From assembly GCF_026250525.1 (NCBI RefSeq), contig NZ_CP111043.1, forward strand, positions 1,725,421-1,789,420: a stretch of DNA of 64,000 bases. The letters run 5' to 3'. Shown here in pieces: positions 53,383 through 62,512 of the stretch; within the stretch, counting starts at the first letter, position 1; each line of letters opens with the position of its first letter. This DNA is from Chondrinema litorale. GTDB lineage: Bacteria; Bacteroidota; Bacteroidia; Cytophagales; Flammeovirgaceae. Made by a program: the position numbers and the translations under genes. The notes below the pieces were generated by a model. The model did not search any database. It saw nothing but the letters and a program-made list of their open reading frames with translations, and had not been told where the DNA came from.

Positions 53383-53964
53383 TTACCTTCCTGTAGTCTC
53401 AAAATCGTCAGCACGATAATTAAACTCTTCAAATATCAATTGTACTGCTTCTTCTACATTATCAGGCTTAACATCAAATACATTGTTATCCATCACTCCA
53501 GAAGCATATCCTTGCCATACAACATCACCAGTTCTTGTATCAACCATATGGATTACAATTGAACCTGGCTCAAAACTATAAGTTTCTGCTTCTCCTAGTT
53601 CTTCTTTTCCAAAGCCATACCAGTAGTCATAGTAATAATCATCATCTTTCATACTTCCATAACCTTTAAATTCAGTAGGTTTATCAAATACCACAAAGCC
53701 TAACATTAAATCAGGTGTTGTGCTTTTTTCGTAACCTAAACCCGTCATCTCATGTTCTACAGTGGTTTTAATCTGATTCTTGAGTACTAAGTTGTTTAAT
53801 GAAAATGATGCTGTAGTTTCATCTATAATGTGCGAAGCCCATCCAAAAGTTTTGTAATCACTAATGTCTGTTTCAGGTCTTTCGTCTGCATTAATTATAT
53901 AATTTTGACCATACAGCAATGATGCGAATGATAAAAATGTAAATAGTGCAATTAGTTTTTTCAT
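53383..53964 (-). CDS. DUF4136 family exported protein
   Basis: A 193-residue protein with a signal peptide (MKKLIALFTFLSFASLLYG, cut before QNY). The DUF4136 pattern is clear: ISDYKTFGWASH near the start, TVEHEMTGLGYEKSTTPDLMLGFVV, and the ending PGSIVIHMVDTRTGDVVWQGYASG then EEAVQLIFEEFNYR. Family members are small periplasmic or outer-membrane-linked proteins of unknown function, common in Bacteroidota and Proteobacteria. The Tyr/Asp cluster DDDYYYDYWYGF is an insertion seen in marine members. It is transcribed alone. Confidence 0.87.
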   Translation of the reverse strand: MKKLIALFTFLSFASLLYGQNYIINADERPETDISDYKTFGWASHIIDETTASFSLNNLVLKNQIKTTVEHEMTGLGYEKSTTPDLMLGFVVFDKPTEFKGYGSMKDDDYYYDYWYGFGKEELGEAETYSFEPGSIVIHMVDTRTGDVVWQGYASGVMDNNVFDVKPDNVEEAVQLIFEEFNYRADDFETTGR

Positions 53965-54358
53965 GGTTTATTGGATTTAATTATTGTATATTATTACTTA
54001 CAATATCGGAATAACTATACCCAACAAACTAAACTCTCCTAGTAGAAAGAAACTAAGCAAAAAACTATTACCTATGAAAAATAATTTTAACGAAATTATA
54101 TTTCAAAACACAGCTAAAAGGCAGGTAATTAAATCAGCACAAGCAAACAAACCAAAATTCATTCTTATTTGAATGGAATTTCATTCTCTTCTTTTCATGA
54201 AATGAAATGTTAGAAAAACACAATTTCAATTAAATCATAGAATTATTTGTGTGAACAGTGTTCCACAAAGCAAAAGCAGGTGTCTGTTAAATTCTACATA
54301 CCAAACTTAATTCGTGTTGCTAAAACACTACTTACAGGACTGTTTACCTGATATACCC
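53965..54358. other. 394-bp non-coding spacer
   Basis: It lies between the DUF4136 gene and the 3' end of the TonB-dependent receptor gene, both leftward. It is AT-rich, and an open frame at 53984-54172 has low-complexity Lys/Asn content and no family signs, so I do not call it. An imperfect hairpin of ATTTCAT / ATGAAAT units lies near 54179-54209. Confidence 0.5.
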
Positions 54359-56638
54359 TTAATTAAAAAAATATTTTAAACTCACGCTAGTATAATAGTT
54401 TCTTGGAAACCCGGGGTAATAATAGCGAGGTAAACTAGCGCCAAAACCAGTAGCATTTACACTGATCATAGATGCATATTTTTCATCAAAAAGATTATTA
54501 ACCCCAGCATATACATCTAATTCTAGCTTAGAAAAGAAAAGTTTTTTATAGCCAATCTTCGAGTTTACTACTTTATAAGCATCCGAATAAACAGCATTAT
54601 TATCTGTAATCGGCATACTACCCACAGACAACAGATTGATATTGACATATAAGCCCATGTACATTTCTACATCAACTCCAGCATTAAAAACAGATTTAGG
54701 CACTCCGGTTAATTCATTACCAGAGTAATCGTTGGTTTCATCTACAAATTCATCAAACACGTAATCGTTCAAAGCCAAAGAACTGAATATAGATGCTTGC
54801 TTAAACAACTTATTCTCAGAACTAACTAATTGATATTGTAATGAAGCTTCTAAGCCATTGTGTGTGGTTTTGCCAGCATTTACTCCTACATAAGCATCTG
54901 CGGCTGTTCTGCGTGCGACCAGTAAATCTTTAATTCGCATGCTATATGCCGTAATATCGTAAAACAACCTATTATTCAATAAACTTCCTCTATTACCTAA
55001 CTCATAGTTCATCCCTCTTTCTGGTTGAATTTCTGGGTTTATTTGTCCTTCTGGTGTTAGGGTTTCTTCTAAAGTTGGTGGTGAAAAGCCGTGAGATACT
55101 CCTGCATAAAATGTGATATTCTCTTTCCATTGATAGTTAAAAGCCAGTCTTGGAGAGAGAATAGCTTCAAACTCATATTTACCAGAAAGGTCTACATCAT
55201 CAGCAAAGTAATCGATATAATCGTAAGTGCTTTTATTCAAGTTAAGTCCGGCGGTTGCTTGTAGCTTATTTGTAATACGGAAAGAGGTCTTTAAAAATAG
55301 ATTGTAGTACTTTCTCAGCTCTTCATTATCACTTAATGCAGCTCCGGTTTCACGTTCATTGTTTTCGTAAGTTTGCCAAGCGTATCTTTCATTATAAAAC
55401 TCGGCACCCAATGTTACCTCTGGTATAAATGAAAGGTCTTTATTGATAAAACTGAAACTTGTTCTTCCTCCGAAATTAGTATTTCCCTCTCTTAAAATAT
55501 TAAAAGGTCTTAGCTCATAAGCATTTCTGAAACCCGAAAAAACACTGGTACTATTACTAAAGTTATCTGAAATTCTTTGATGAAGGGCAACACCAAATAT
55601 ACCTTTCTGAGAATCTTCAAAACCTCTGGTTCCACCCCAATTTGCTGCTGCTGCTTTAGGGTTACCGGCAAATGTGGCACTATCTATCGAGCTTGGTATA
55701 TAAGCTTTTAAATCAATTACACTTGCCAATACATTTACTGTAGTATTTTCTCCGGCATAAAACTCTGCGAGCGATGTAATCGATTGTCTGTCATATTGGT
55801 TATTCTCCCTAAAACCATCGCTATGCATTAAGTTATGCACCACGCTTATGTTTGCCTTATCGTTTCCAGTTTTAAAAGCATTGGTATTTCTATATAAACC
55901 ATAAGAACCCACAGTTAGCTGAGAACTTAAACTGGTTCTTCTATAGGGCGACTTAGCTGTTTGCATCAGAATTGTTCCACCTAAACCCGCTCCATATTCA
56001 CTTGCAGCAGGTCCTTTAATCACTTCCATTCTGCTGAGCAAGCTCATGTCAATATCTTCTAGCGTAGTTTCCCCAATGCCATTGGTTAATGGAATTTCAT
56101 TTAAGTAAGCTCGAACTTTTGCTGTAGAATACAATGATCTCGCTCCAATACCTCTTATGGTAATTCTATTGGTATTATAAGCGCCAATGTGCATATAAAC
56201 TCCGGGAACTCGATTAAGCACGGGAGCAATGTTTACATCATCGTCGCGATGAAGCTCGGCAGGACTTATAAATGTAACCGCAGCAGGAATATTTAGTAAC
56301 TTTTGCTTACCTCTAAAAGCAGTAATCAACACTTCCGAAATTTCTTTTACATTCTCTTCTAAGCCGATTTGCAAGAATGATGTCTGGTTTTTTAAGGCAA
56401 GTTGCTGGCTAATGTAACCCAAAGAACTTATTGTTATCGAATCTATATTTTGAGTAGCTTCAATGCTAAAGTATCCATCTTCGTTGGTTACAGCTCCTTC
56501 ATTTTTCCCAAAAGTAATTGTAGCTCCAGTAATGCCCTGATTATTGGCAAGGTCAAAAACTTTTCCTTTTATTTGAGCTTTACTCACAAAAGAGATTAAA
56601 GAAAATAAGCAAAATAAAGAGGTAAAAGTAATTTTCAT
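54359..56638 (-). CDS. TonB-dependent receptor, metal- or siderophore-type
   Basis: A 759-residue outer-membrane receptor: signal peptide (1-21, ending VSKAQ), carboxypeptidase-like regulatory domain (about 22-100), plug domain (about 115-225, with VLNRVPGVYMHIG, TIRGIGARSLYSTAKVRAYLN and MEVIKGPAASEYGAGLGG), then a 22-strand barrel ending in F-N. Its barrel segments FAGVSHGFSPPTLEETLTPEGQINPEIQPERGMNYELG (shown in part: GVSHGFSPP, PERGMNYELG) are common in siderophore, copper and vitamin B12 receptors. It is smaller than SusC-type channels and has no SusD partner. The substrate cannot be inferred. Confidence 0.9.
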   Translation of the reverse strand: MKITFTSLFCLFSLISFVSKAQIKGKVFDLANNQGITGATITFGKNEGAVTNEDGYFSIEATQNIDSITISSLGYISQQLALKNQTSFLQIGLEENVKEISEVLITAFRGKQKLLNIPAAVTFISPAELHRDDDVNIAPVLNRVPGVYMHIGAYNTNRITIRGIGARSLYSTAKVRAYLNEIPLTNGIGETTLEDIDMSLLSRMEVIKGPAASEYGAGLGGTILMQTAKSPYRRTSLSSQLTVGSYGLYRNTNAFKTGNDKANISVVHNLMHSDGFRENNQYDRQSITSLAEFYAGENTTVNVLASVIDLKAYIPSSIDSATFAGNPKAAAANWGGTRGFEDSQKGIFGVALHQRISDNFSNSTSVFSGFRNAYELRPFNILREGNTNFGGRTSFSFINKDLSFIPEVTLGAEFYNERYAWQTYENNERETGAALSDNEELRKYYNLFLKTSFRITNKLQATAGLNLNKSTYDYIDYFADDVDLSGKYEFEAILSPRLAFNYQWKENITFYAGVSHGFSPPTLEETLTPEGQINPEIQPERGMNYELGNRGSLLNNRLFYDITAYSMRIKDLLVARRTAADAYVGVNAGKTTHNGLEASLQYQLVSSENKLFKQASIFSSLALNDYVFDEFVDETNDYSGNELTGVPKSVFNAGVDVEMYMGLYVNINLLSVGSMPITDNNAVYSDAYKVVNSKIGYKKLFFSKLELDVYAGVNNLFDEKYASMISVNATGFGASLPRYYYPGFPRNYYTSVSLKYFFN

Positions 56639-56690
56639 AAAATCATATTTTAAGTTTCTGCAAGTATAAGATAGTGTAATGAGAGGCTGA

Positions 56691-56698
56691 TAATTTTG
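56691..56698 (+). promoter_or_regulatory. -7 element of the FemAB/GNAT-like gene
   Basis: TAATTTTG matches TANNTTTG 13 bases before the ATG at 56712. No convincing -33 element is present, and the leader would be very short. Confidence 0.4.
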
Positions 56699-56711
56699 TT
56701 TATAAAAAGAG

Positions 56712-57686
56712 ATGGATATTAAAATTTTAAGATATAATTCCTCATTGAAACAAGACTGGAATGACTTTGTTAGTTCACAGGCATTTCCATTTTTTTTTAA
56801 TAGAGATTTTATGGAGTATCATATTGATAAGTTTCACGATAACTCTGTAATACTTTATTTTAAAGAAAAACCTGCTGTTATTTTTCCTGCGCACCAATAC
56901 CAAAACAGCATTTATTCGCACAATGGACTGAGTTTTGGTGGATTTCTCTCAAATAATAATCACGGTACAGAAAACCTTTTTCGATTTTTTAGAAGCATAC
57001 TTCACTATTACAGCAAAGAAGGTTTTACATCATTATACTATAAAAAAACACCACTCATTTATCAACAACACCTCGCCCAAAGCGACGAGTTTTTTCTATT
57101 TCAATCCAATGCAAAGTTAGAAAACAGAGAAACTAATCTGGTTATCCCTTTACATATAGAAAACAAATTACAAGATCGAAAGAAAAGGGCAATTCAAAAG
57201 TCTACTAGTTACGGACTTTCGGTTACCGAATCTGATAATTGGGATATATTTTGGGAAATGCTAACCGAAAATTTGCAAGACAGACACAAAACCAGACCAG
57301 TTCATACAATTTCAGAAATACTAAAACTAAAAAAACTGTTTCCTAAAAAAATCAGATTGTTTATGAGTCAGAAAAACGAAAAGGCTTTGGCTGGCACAGT
57401 GCTATTTTTGCATCCAACTGTTATTCACAGTCAATATATTGCCTCTACAACAATAGGAAGAAAGACTGGTGCAGTTGACTTTCTTTTTAAAAATTTGATA
57501 GAAAAGTTTAGTGATTATAATTGGTTTAGCTTGGGAGTAAGCAGCTTAAGATTAGGAGGAAAAGTAAACAAAGGGCTTACAGAATGGAAAGAAGGTTTTG
57601 GTGCACTTCCGTTTTCACACGACAGTTACCTTATTGATCTCACAAAAATTGACTTTTATAATCAGGTATATGTAAAAGCCATTTAA
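56712..57686 (+). CDS. FemAB/GNAT-like acyltransferase
   Basis: A 324-residue cytoplasmic protein with the double-GNAT layout of FemAB-like proteins. The first half has FFFNRDFMEYHIDKFHDNSV and the second half has NLQDRHKTRPVHTISEI, SQKNEKALAGTVLFLHPTVIHSQY and FLFKNLIEKFSDYNWFSLGVSS. The last two are typical of FemAB-like acetyltransf_6 domains, which join amino acids or acyl groups to peptidoglycan or surface sugars. Such proteins often go with polysaccharide genes; here it is divergent from the TonB receptor and 174 bp from the M16 peptidase gene. Confidence 0.78.
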   Translation: MDIKILRYNSSLKQDWNDFVSSQAFPFFFNRDFMEYHIDKFHDNSVILYFKEKPAVIFPAHQYQNSIYSHNGLSFGGFLSNNNHGTENLFRFFRSILHYYSKEGFTSLYYKKTPLIYQQHLAQSDEFFLFQSNAKLENRETNLVIPLHIENKLQDRKKRAIQKSTSYGLSVTESDNWDIFWEMLTENLQDRHKTRPVHTISEILKLKKLFPKKIRLFMSQKNEKALAGTVLFLHPTVIHSQYIASTTIGRKTGAVDFLFKNLIEKFSDYNWFSLGVSSLRLGGKVNKGLTEWKEGFGALPFSHDSYLIDLTKIDFYNQVYVKAI

Positions 57687-57860
57687 AATTCAGATAAATT
57701 GCAACATTAAACACTGAATTAATGTTTTGCTGCTACCTCTGAGATAAATTATTAGCAAACTATTCTGATTATCTTACAAGAACCCCTATTTTATTTAATG
57801 AGGTATTCAGATACAAATGTTAATTTTGCTATTCAGAGCGAAAGGGAATGAAGCCGATAT

Positions 57861-59093
57861 ATGAAAGAATACGATGAATTTATTTTTCCTAACGGAATAA
57901 GACTGGTTCACAGACAAGTTAGTAATACTAAAATTGCGCATTGTGGTTGCATACTCAACATAGGCAGTCGCGATGAAAAACCACACCAACAAGGCATTGC
58001 TCATTTTTGGGAGCATATGGCATTTAAAGGCACTCAGAAAAGAAGAGCTTATCATATTTTAAGCAGGGTCGATTCTGTGGGTGGAGAATTAAATGCCTAC
58101 ACCACAAAAGAAAAAATCTGCTTCTATGCTTCTTTGCTCGACCAACATTTCGAAAAAGCAGTTGAGCTGATTACCGATATTACCTTTAACTCAACTTTTC
58201 CTGAAAAAGAAATTACCAAAGAGCGCAGTGTAATACTTGAGGAAATGGCCATGTATAAAGATGATCCTGGTGATGCCATTCAGGATGAATTTGACGAAGT
58301 AGTATTCAAGAATCACTCACTTGGATATAATATTTTGGGCACACAAGAAAGTGTAAGAGGTTTTGAAAAAGAAGATTTCTATACTTTTATAAAAGAAAAT
58401 CTGAATACAGACGAAGTAATTTTTTCTTCGGTTAGTGCACTTCCTTTTAAAAAGGTATTGAAGATTGTTGAAAAACACTTAAAAGATATTCCTACTTATC
58501 GCTCTGAGAGAAAACGTAAACCATTTGAAGGTTTTGTACCTGACACAGTAATACAGTCTAAAAGCATTAGCCAAGCTCATTGTATTACCGGAACTACCTC
58601 ATTCTCATTACACGATAAAAGAAGAGTGCCATTCTTTCTGTTAGTAAACCTTTTAGGTGGCCCCGGAATGAACTCTCGCTTAAACCTTGGTATTAGGGAA
58701 AAATATGGCTTTGTTTATTCTATTGATGCATCTGTAACAGCTTATCAAGATACAGGTTTGTTTGTTGTAAACTTTGCTACTGAAAAACAAACCCTTAATC
58801 GTTGTATTAGCTTATTGATGAAAGAGTTAAAAAAGTTACGAGAAACTCCATTGGGAAGCATGCAGTTACATCAGGCAAAACAGCAACTAATTGGCCAACT
58901 GGCAATGAGTGAAGAAAGCAACCTCGGCTTTATGCTAATGATGGGTAAAAGCATACTAGACCTCGGTCGCGTAGAAACACTCAATGAAGTTTTTGAAAGC
59001 ATTAAATCTGTTAATACTTCTGACTTGTTGGAGATAGCAAATCTTATTTTACCAGAAGAAAGAATGAGTATGCTTACCTACCTCCCTGAGTAG
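57861..59093 (+). CDS. M16-family zinc peptidase
   Basis: A 410-residue peptidase with no signal peptide. The inverted zinc motif is HFWEH (His48, Glu51, His52), followed by the distal Glu in ITKERSVILEEMAMYKDDP (Glu128). The second M16 domain contains the R/Y pair segment GGPGMNSRLNLGIREKYGFVYSID. Its length is that of a single-subunit bacterial M16B enzyme of the processing-peptidase type. Substrates are unknown; some family members degrade signal or targeting peptides. Its last 20 bases overlap the 3' end of the convergent PorE-like gene. Confidence 0.92.
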   Translation: MKEYDEFIFPNGIRLVHRQVSNTKIAHCGCILNIGSRDEKPHQQGIAHFWEHMAFKGTQKRRAYHILSRVDSVGGELNAYTTKEKICFYASLLDQHFEKAVELITDITFNSTFPEKEITKERSVILEEMAMYKDDPGDAIQDEFDEVVFKNHSLGYNILGTQESVRGFEKEDFYTFIKENLNTDEVIFSSVSALPFKKVLKIVEKHLKDIPTYRSERKRKPFEGFVPDTVIQSKSISQAHCITGTTSFSLHDKRRVPFFLLVNLLGGPGMNSRLNLGIREKYGFVYSIDASVTAYQDTGLFVVNFATEKQTLNRCISLLMKELKKLRETPLGSMQLHQAKQQLIGQLAMSEESNLGFMLMMGKSILDLGRVETLNEVFESIKSVNTSDLLEIANLILPEERMSMLTYLPE

Positions 59094-62000
59094 CATGCCT
59101 CTCATTTAATGGTAGATTGTTTGAACTTGTATTGTCTTTATTTACATGCCAGATCATAGATTCATCTTTGCAATCGCAATCTTTTAGATATTGATTACGG
59201 TCAGCATATAGAAGCTTAAATTCTGTTCTACGATTGTAAGGATTATCACAAAGCTGCTCAAATTTATTTTTAGAATAATTCTCCTCAGATACATCTACAG
59301 GGTATCTTCCATCATAGTGGCAACGTACTAATCTAGCTGTATCTAAATCGCTATAATATTTTTTAAGCCCCTCTACAGCGGCATTATTTCTACGCAAAGA
59401 AAGAGCTTCATTGTCATATTCTTTTGGAGCATGAGGACACTCATCTGTATGAGAACTCATTTTAGCATTCAAATGCTTATATTCTCTTAATACATCTGCC
59501 AAATTTCTAAACTGAACATCAGGAACCACTTCCTCTTTTTCATTACTAAAATTATCTGAATCAAAACCATATCTAATATTTCGAATCACAACTGGATTAT
59601 GCACAATGTGATTATAAGACTCTATAGAATCTGGCACCAGAATATTGTTTTCTCTAAAAAATGCTATCAACTTCTCTTTACTTTCTTTTTTTTCCATCTC
59701 ATCACTTACCAATTTTGAAAGTAACTGATCGTCAGGATTTAGCATTATAACATCTCCATTGTGTGTATTTTGTAAGATGTTTTTGCCATCTTCGAAAGCC
59801 AACTCATATAAAATACTGTAATCACTTTTTCCTGCGATTGGAGTCTCGGAAGTCAAACTTTTTACATCTTTACTAAAAGCCAAAAATACCTGTTGCTCGC
59901 TTTTAACATTCGCCATTATAATCATTTTCACCTCCGGCTTTTTCTCAAGCAAAATGGTAGCTCTTAAAATTCCGTATTCATCAAAATTTCCTATAACCGT
60001 TTCAAATTCAGTTTCATTACTGAAATAAGTTGAATCATGAGGATAAGCAGTTACAGTATAATTTACGTCGAGATCAAATTGATTATAAACTCTAATTACA
60101 TTATCTAGTGTAACAATTTTTGCATCTGCTTCCTCTTTATTTGGTGTGAGTTCTAAGTCAACATCTTTTATTAAAATATGCTCTCTGGTTTCTTTATCGA
60201 GTACAGTTATGTAAACTTTCAGCTCTCTAAATTTGTAAATGTCATCACTCTCTTTTCTGTCTGACGAAAAATAACCGGCAGTTCCTTCTTTATTCAAAAT
60301 CAACCCAAAATCGTCTGCAGTGGAGTTAATTTGCTCTCCCATATTTTTTCGTTGAGAAAATTCACCCTCACAATAACCTGAATAATAAATATCTAGCTGA
60401 CCAACACCTTCTCCATCGTGGAAGTTAGATGAGTAATACAAAATTTGAGAACCATCTGGGTTAGTATGCAAGTAAGGAAACATCTCGTTACCGGCTGTAT
60501 TCACTCCCGCACCTAAATTAGCAGGTTCTCCAAGTTTACCTGTATTAGGGTCAAAAGTACTTACATAGATATCTGTATTTCCATATGAACCTTTAGTTTT
60601 TCCATCTCCCGGCATGGGTGCATTAGAAGAAAAATATAACTGAGTACCATCTGCACTAAAAGAAGGATGTGCCACACTAAAGTTTTCGCTATTAAATAAA
60701 GACGCATTCTTTCCTTCAAATTCAATTGACTTTACTTGCCAAACAGTATCATCTTTACTTGCATAAAAAAGCTTAAGCGTATTTATTCTATTATTTTCAT
60801 ACACTTTATTTTGCTTTAGTGCTTCTGTTTCGGTAAAATAATTTCCTGTAAAAATAAATTTATCTTTAGTACCAGGATAAAATGCTAGCGGACCTTCATT
60901 ATAATAGATTCCTCTATTAAAAGAAAAAAACTTAACTGTCTGTGAAGTAGTATCAGCTAAGTTAACTACCTCTCCCGGATGAAAACCAAATACATCATCT
61001 TCATTCATCCGCTGAACATATAAATCGAAAGTACTTCTTTCTTCACCATTTACTTCACTTCGTTTATTACCAAGTGGGTTTCTGTCTGAAGCAAAAATTA
61101 GTGAATCATTACTGAAATACATGGGGCCATACTCAGAGGAAGAAACTTGATTAATTCCTGAAGTTTTTAACTCACTTACTGAATAAGTTTTATCATATAT
61201 CGCGCATGGGTCTGTAAAACCTTCGCAAGTATTATATACAATGGTAACTTTATTAATTAAATCTCTGGCTTCGATCATTTTGCCAGAAACATTTAACCTA
61301 ACCTGAGAGAAGTAAAACTTATCTATATCCAATTCTTCTATTGCATCTAGTTGCTTCAAATAAACTCCTTCTTCTTTTAATAACTGGTCGCAAGTTTCAC
61401 AATTCTGATTAAATGTAATTACTTGCTTTCCAGTAACTGTATCTTTTTCATTTAGACACTTCTTATACCAGTCTAAAGCTTGCTCTTCTAAACCTGCTTT
61501 AAAATATGCTCTAGCAATTAACCTAGAATATTTTGTTTGTATATTCTTGTCGCTATTTTCTGTTTTTAAATAGCTAAAAAGCCTAGCTGCATTCTCATAA
61601 TAACCTTGGCAAAACAACTCATCTGCAGTAGCCAATAACGATTTATCTTTATAAGCTTCCTTATAAAGTGCACCTGCTTTTGAATAATTAAGCATCTCTA
61701 CATAACATTGAGCCAGTTTTATTTTGGTTACTTGTGCTAATTCAGAATCGCTAGCGAGTTGTTTATTTAGCTTTTTGTAAATTCTACCTGCGGGTTGATA
61801 TCTACCAGATAAGAAATACTCATCTGCTATCAGCATTTTGTAGACGTTTAAAGAATCTTTGTAACCTTTAGCATCCGGAATGAGATTTTTTAGGTATTTC
61901 TTGTAATACACAAGAGCTACTTCAAAATTTTGCTCAGACTTATCTGGGTAATTCTTTGCGTCATTAAAAAGTATCTCAGCATAATTGGTTAACGCTTTAT

Positions 62001-62208
62001 TTAATGATGTAGAAGCCTGCATTCTAACATCGTCGCTTTTTGCTTTTTTATCTGCCTGTTTATATTTTTTTATGGCAGTTCTGTACGCTTTTAAACCCCA
62101 TAAAGAATCTGCTTCTGTCAATAGGTTTTGGGTATCCTGCGCGCTCAACGATAAGCTAAAACATAAAAAAGCAGAGGTTAATAGTAAATTTAATCTTCTA
62201 AAATTCAT
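59074..62208 (-). CDS. PorE-like protein: TPR, PD40 propeller, carboxypeptidase regulatory and OmpA domains
   Basis: The start is taken at 62208, where MNFRRLNLLLTSAFLCFSLSLSAQ gives a signal peptide; an upstream in-frame ATG at 62340 adds 44 unlikely residues. The 1044-residue product has N-terminal TPR units (about 25-250). A propeller of PD40/WD40 type follows (about 330-600, with SNDSLIFASDRNPLG, SFSADGTQLYFSSNAPMPG, LLYYSSNFHDGEG-like), then a carboxypeptidase-type beta domain (about 625-700) and an OmpA-like C-terminal domain (about 900-1025, SSHTDECPHAPKEYDNEALSLRRNNAAVEGLKKYY in part, ending NRRTEFKLLY). This order matches PorE, a T9SS component that may anchor the complex to peptidoglycan. 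PorE is a lipoprotein, whereas no lipobox is seen here. Confidence 0.82.
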   Translation of the reverse strand: MNFRRLNLLLTSAFLCFSLSLSAQDTQNLLTEADSLWGLKAYRTAIKKYKQADKKAKSDDVRMQASTSLNKALTNYAEILFNDAKNYPDKSEQNFEVALVYYKKYLKNLIPDAKGYKDSLNVYKMLIADEYFLSGRYQPAGRIYKKLNKQLASDSELAQVTKIKLAQCYVEMLNYSKAGALYKEAYKDKSLLATADELFCQGYYENAARLFSYLKTENSDKNIQTKYSRLIARAYFKAGLEEQALDWYKKCLNEKDTVTGKQVITFNQNCETCDQLLKEEGVYLKQLDAIEELDIDKFYFSQVRLNVSGKMIEARDLINKVTIVYNTCEGFTDPCAIYDKTYSVSELKTSGINQVSSSEYGPMYFSNDSLIFASDRNPLGNKRSEVNGEERSTFDLYVQRMNEDDVFGFHPGEVVNLADTTSQTVKFFSFNRGIYYNEGPLAFYPGTKDKFIFTGNYFTETEALKQNKVYENNRINTLKLFYASKDDTVWQVKSIEFEGKNASLFNSENFSVAHPSFSADGTQLYFSSNAPMPGDGKTKGSYGNTDIYVSTFDPNTGKLGEPANLGAGVNTAGNEMFPYLHTNPDGSQILYYSSNFHDGEGVGQLDIYYSGYCEGEFSQRKNMGEQINSTADDFGLILNKEGTAGYFSSDRKESDDIYKFRELKVYITVLDKETREHILIKDVDLELTPNKEEADAKIVTLDNVIRVYNQFDLDVNYTVTAYPHDSTYFSNETEFETVIGNFDEYGILRATILLEKKPEVKMIIMANVKSEQQVFLAFSKDVKSLTSETPIAGKSDYSILYELAFEDGKNILQNTHNGDVIMLNPDDQLLSKLVSDEMEKKESKEKLIAFFRENNILVPDSIESYNHIVHNPVVIRNIRYGFDSDNFSNEKEEVVPDVQFRNLADVLREYKHLNAKMSSHTDECPHAPKEYDNEALSLRRNNAAVEGLKKYYSDLDTARLVRCHYDGRYPVDVSEENYSKNKFEQLCDNPYNRRTEFKLLYADRNQYLKDCDCKDESMIWHVNKDNTSSNNLPLNERHATQGGR

Positions 62209-62389
62209 CGAATTAAAAAATATAGAAATAAAAACAGAAGGTAGGAGTTTGAGTTTGCGACTGGATGAAATTATTATCAAAATAGATAAATAATATCTAA
62301 AAAAACAGTGAATTTTATAAAAAATAATGAAATTGTTCATTAAATATCACATGTAGGCAAGCTAGCTAATAAAAATCACTTTGCTTTTT

Positions 62390-62397
62390 TATATTTG
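62390..62397 (+). promoter_or_regulatory. possible -7 element of the dxr-rseP operon
   Basis: TATATTTG is an exact TANNTTTG match, 115 bp before the dxr ATG at 62513. No matching -33 element at 19-21 bp is clear. Confidence 0.4.
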
Positions 62398-62512
62398 CCT
62401 ATTGAGTATTTACTATACACATTTTTTAATCATAATAAAGCCAGCTCACTACATTAAAATCCTCAACCAGATTCCAGCTAGATAAAAACTAAAAGCCGAT
62501 AACGCAACAGAA

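Noticed and set aside
53984-54172. 62-codon open frame on the plus strand
   Set aside because: Low-complexity Lys/Asn/Ile composition, no domain or signal features, in an AT-rich spacer where such frames arise by chance.
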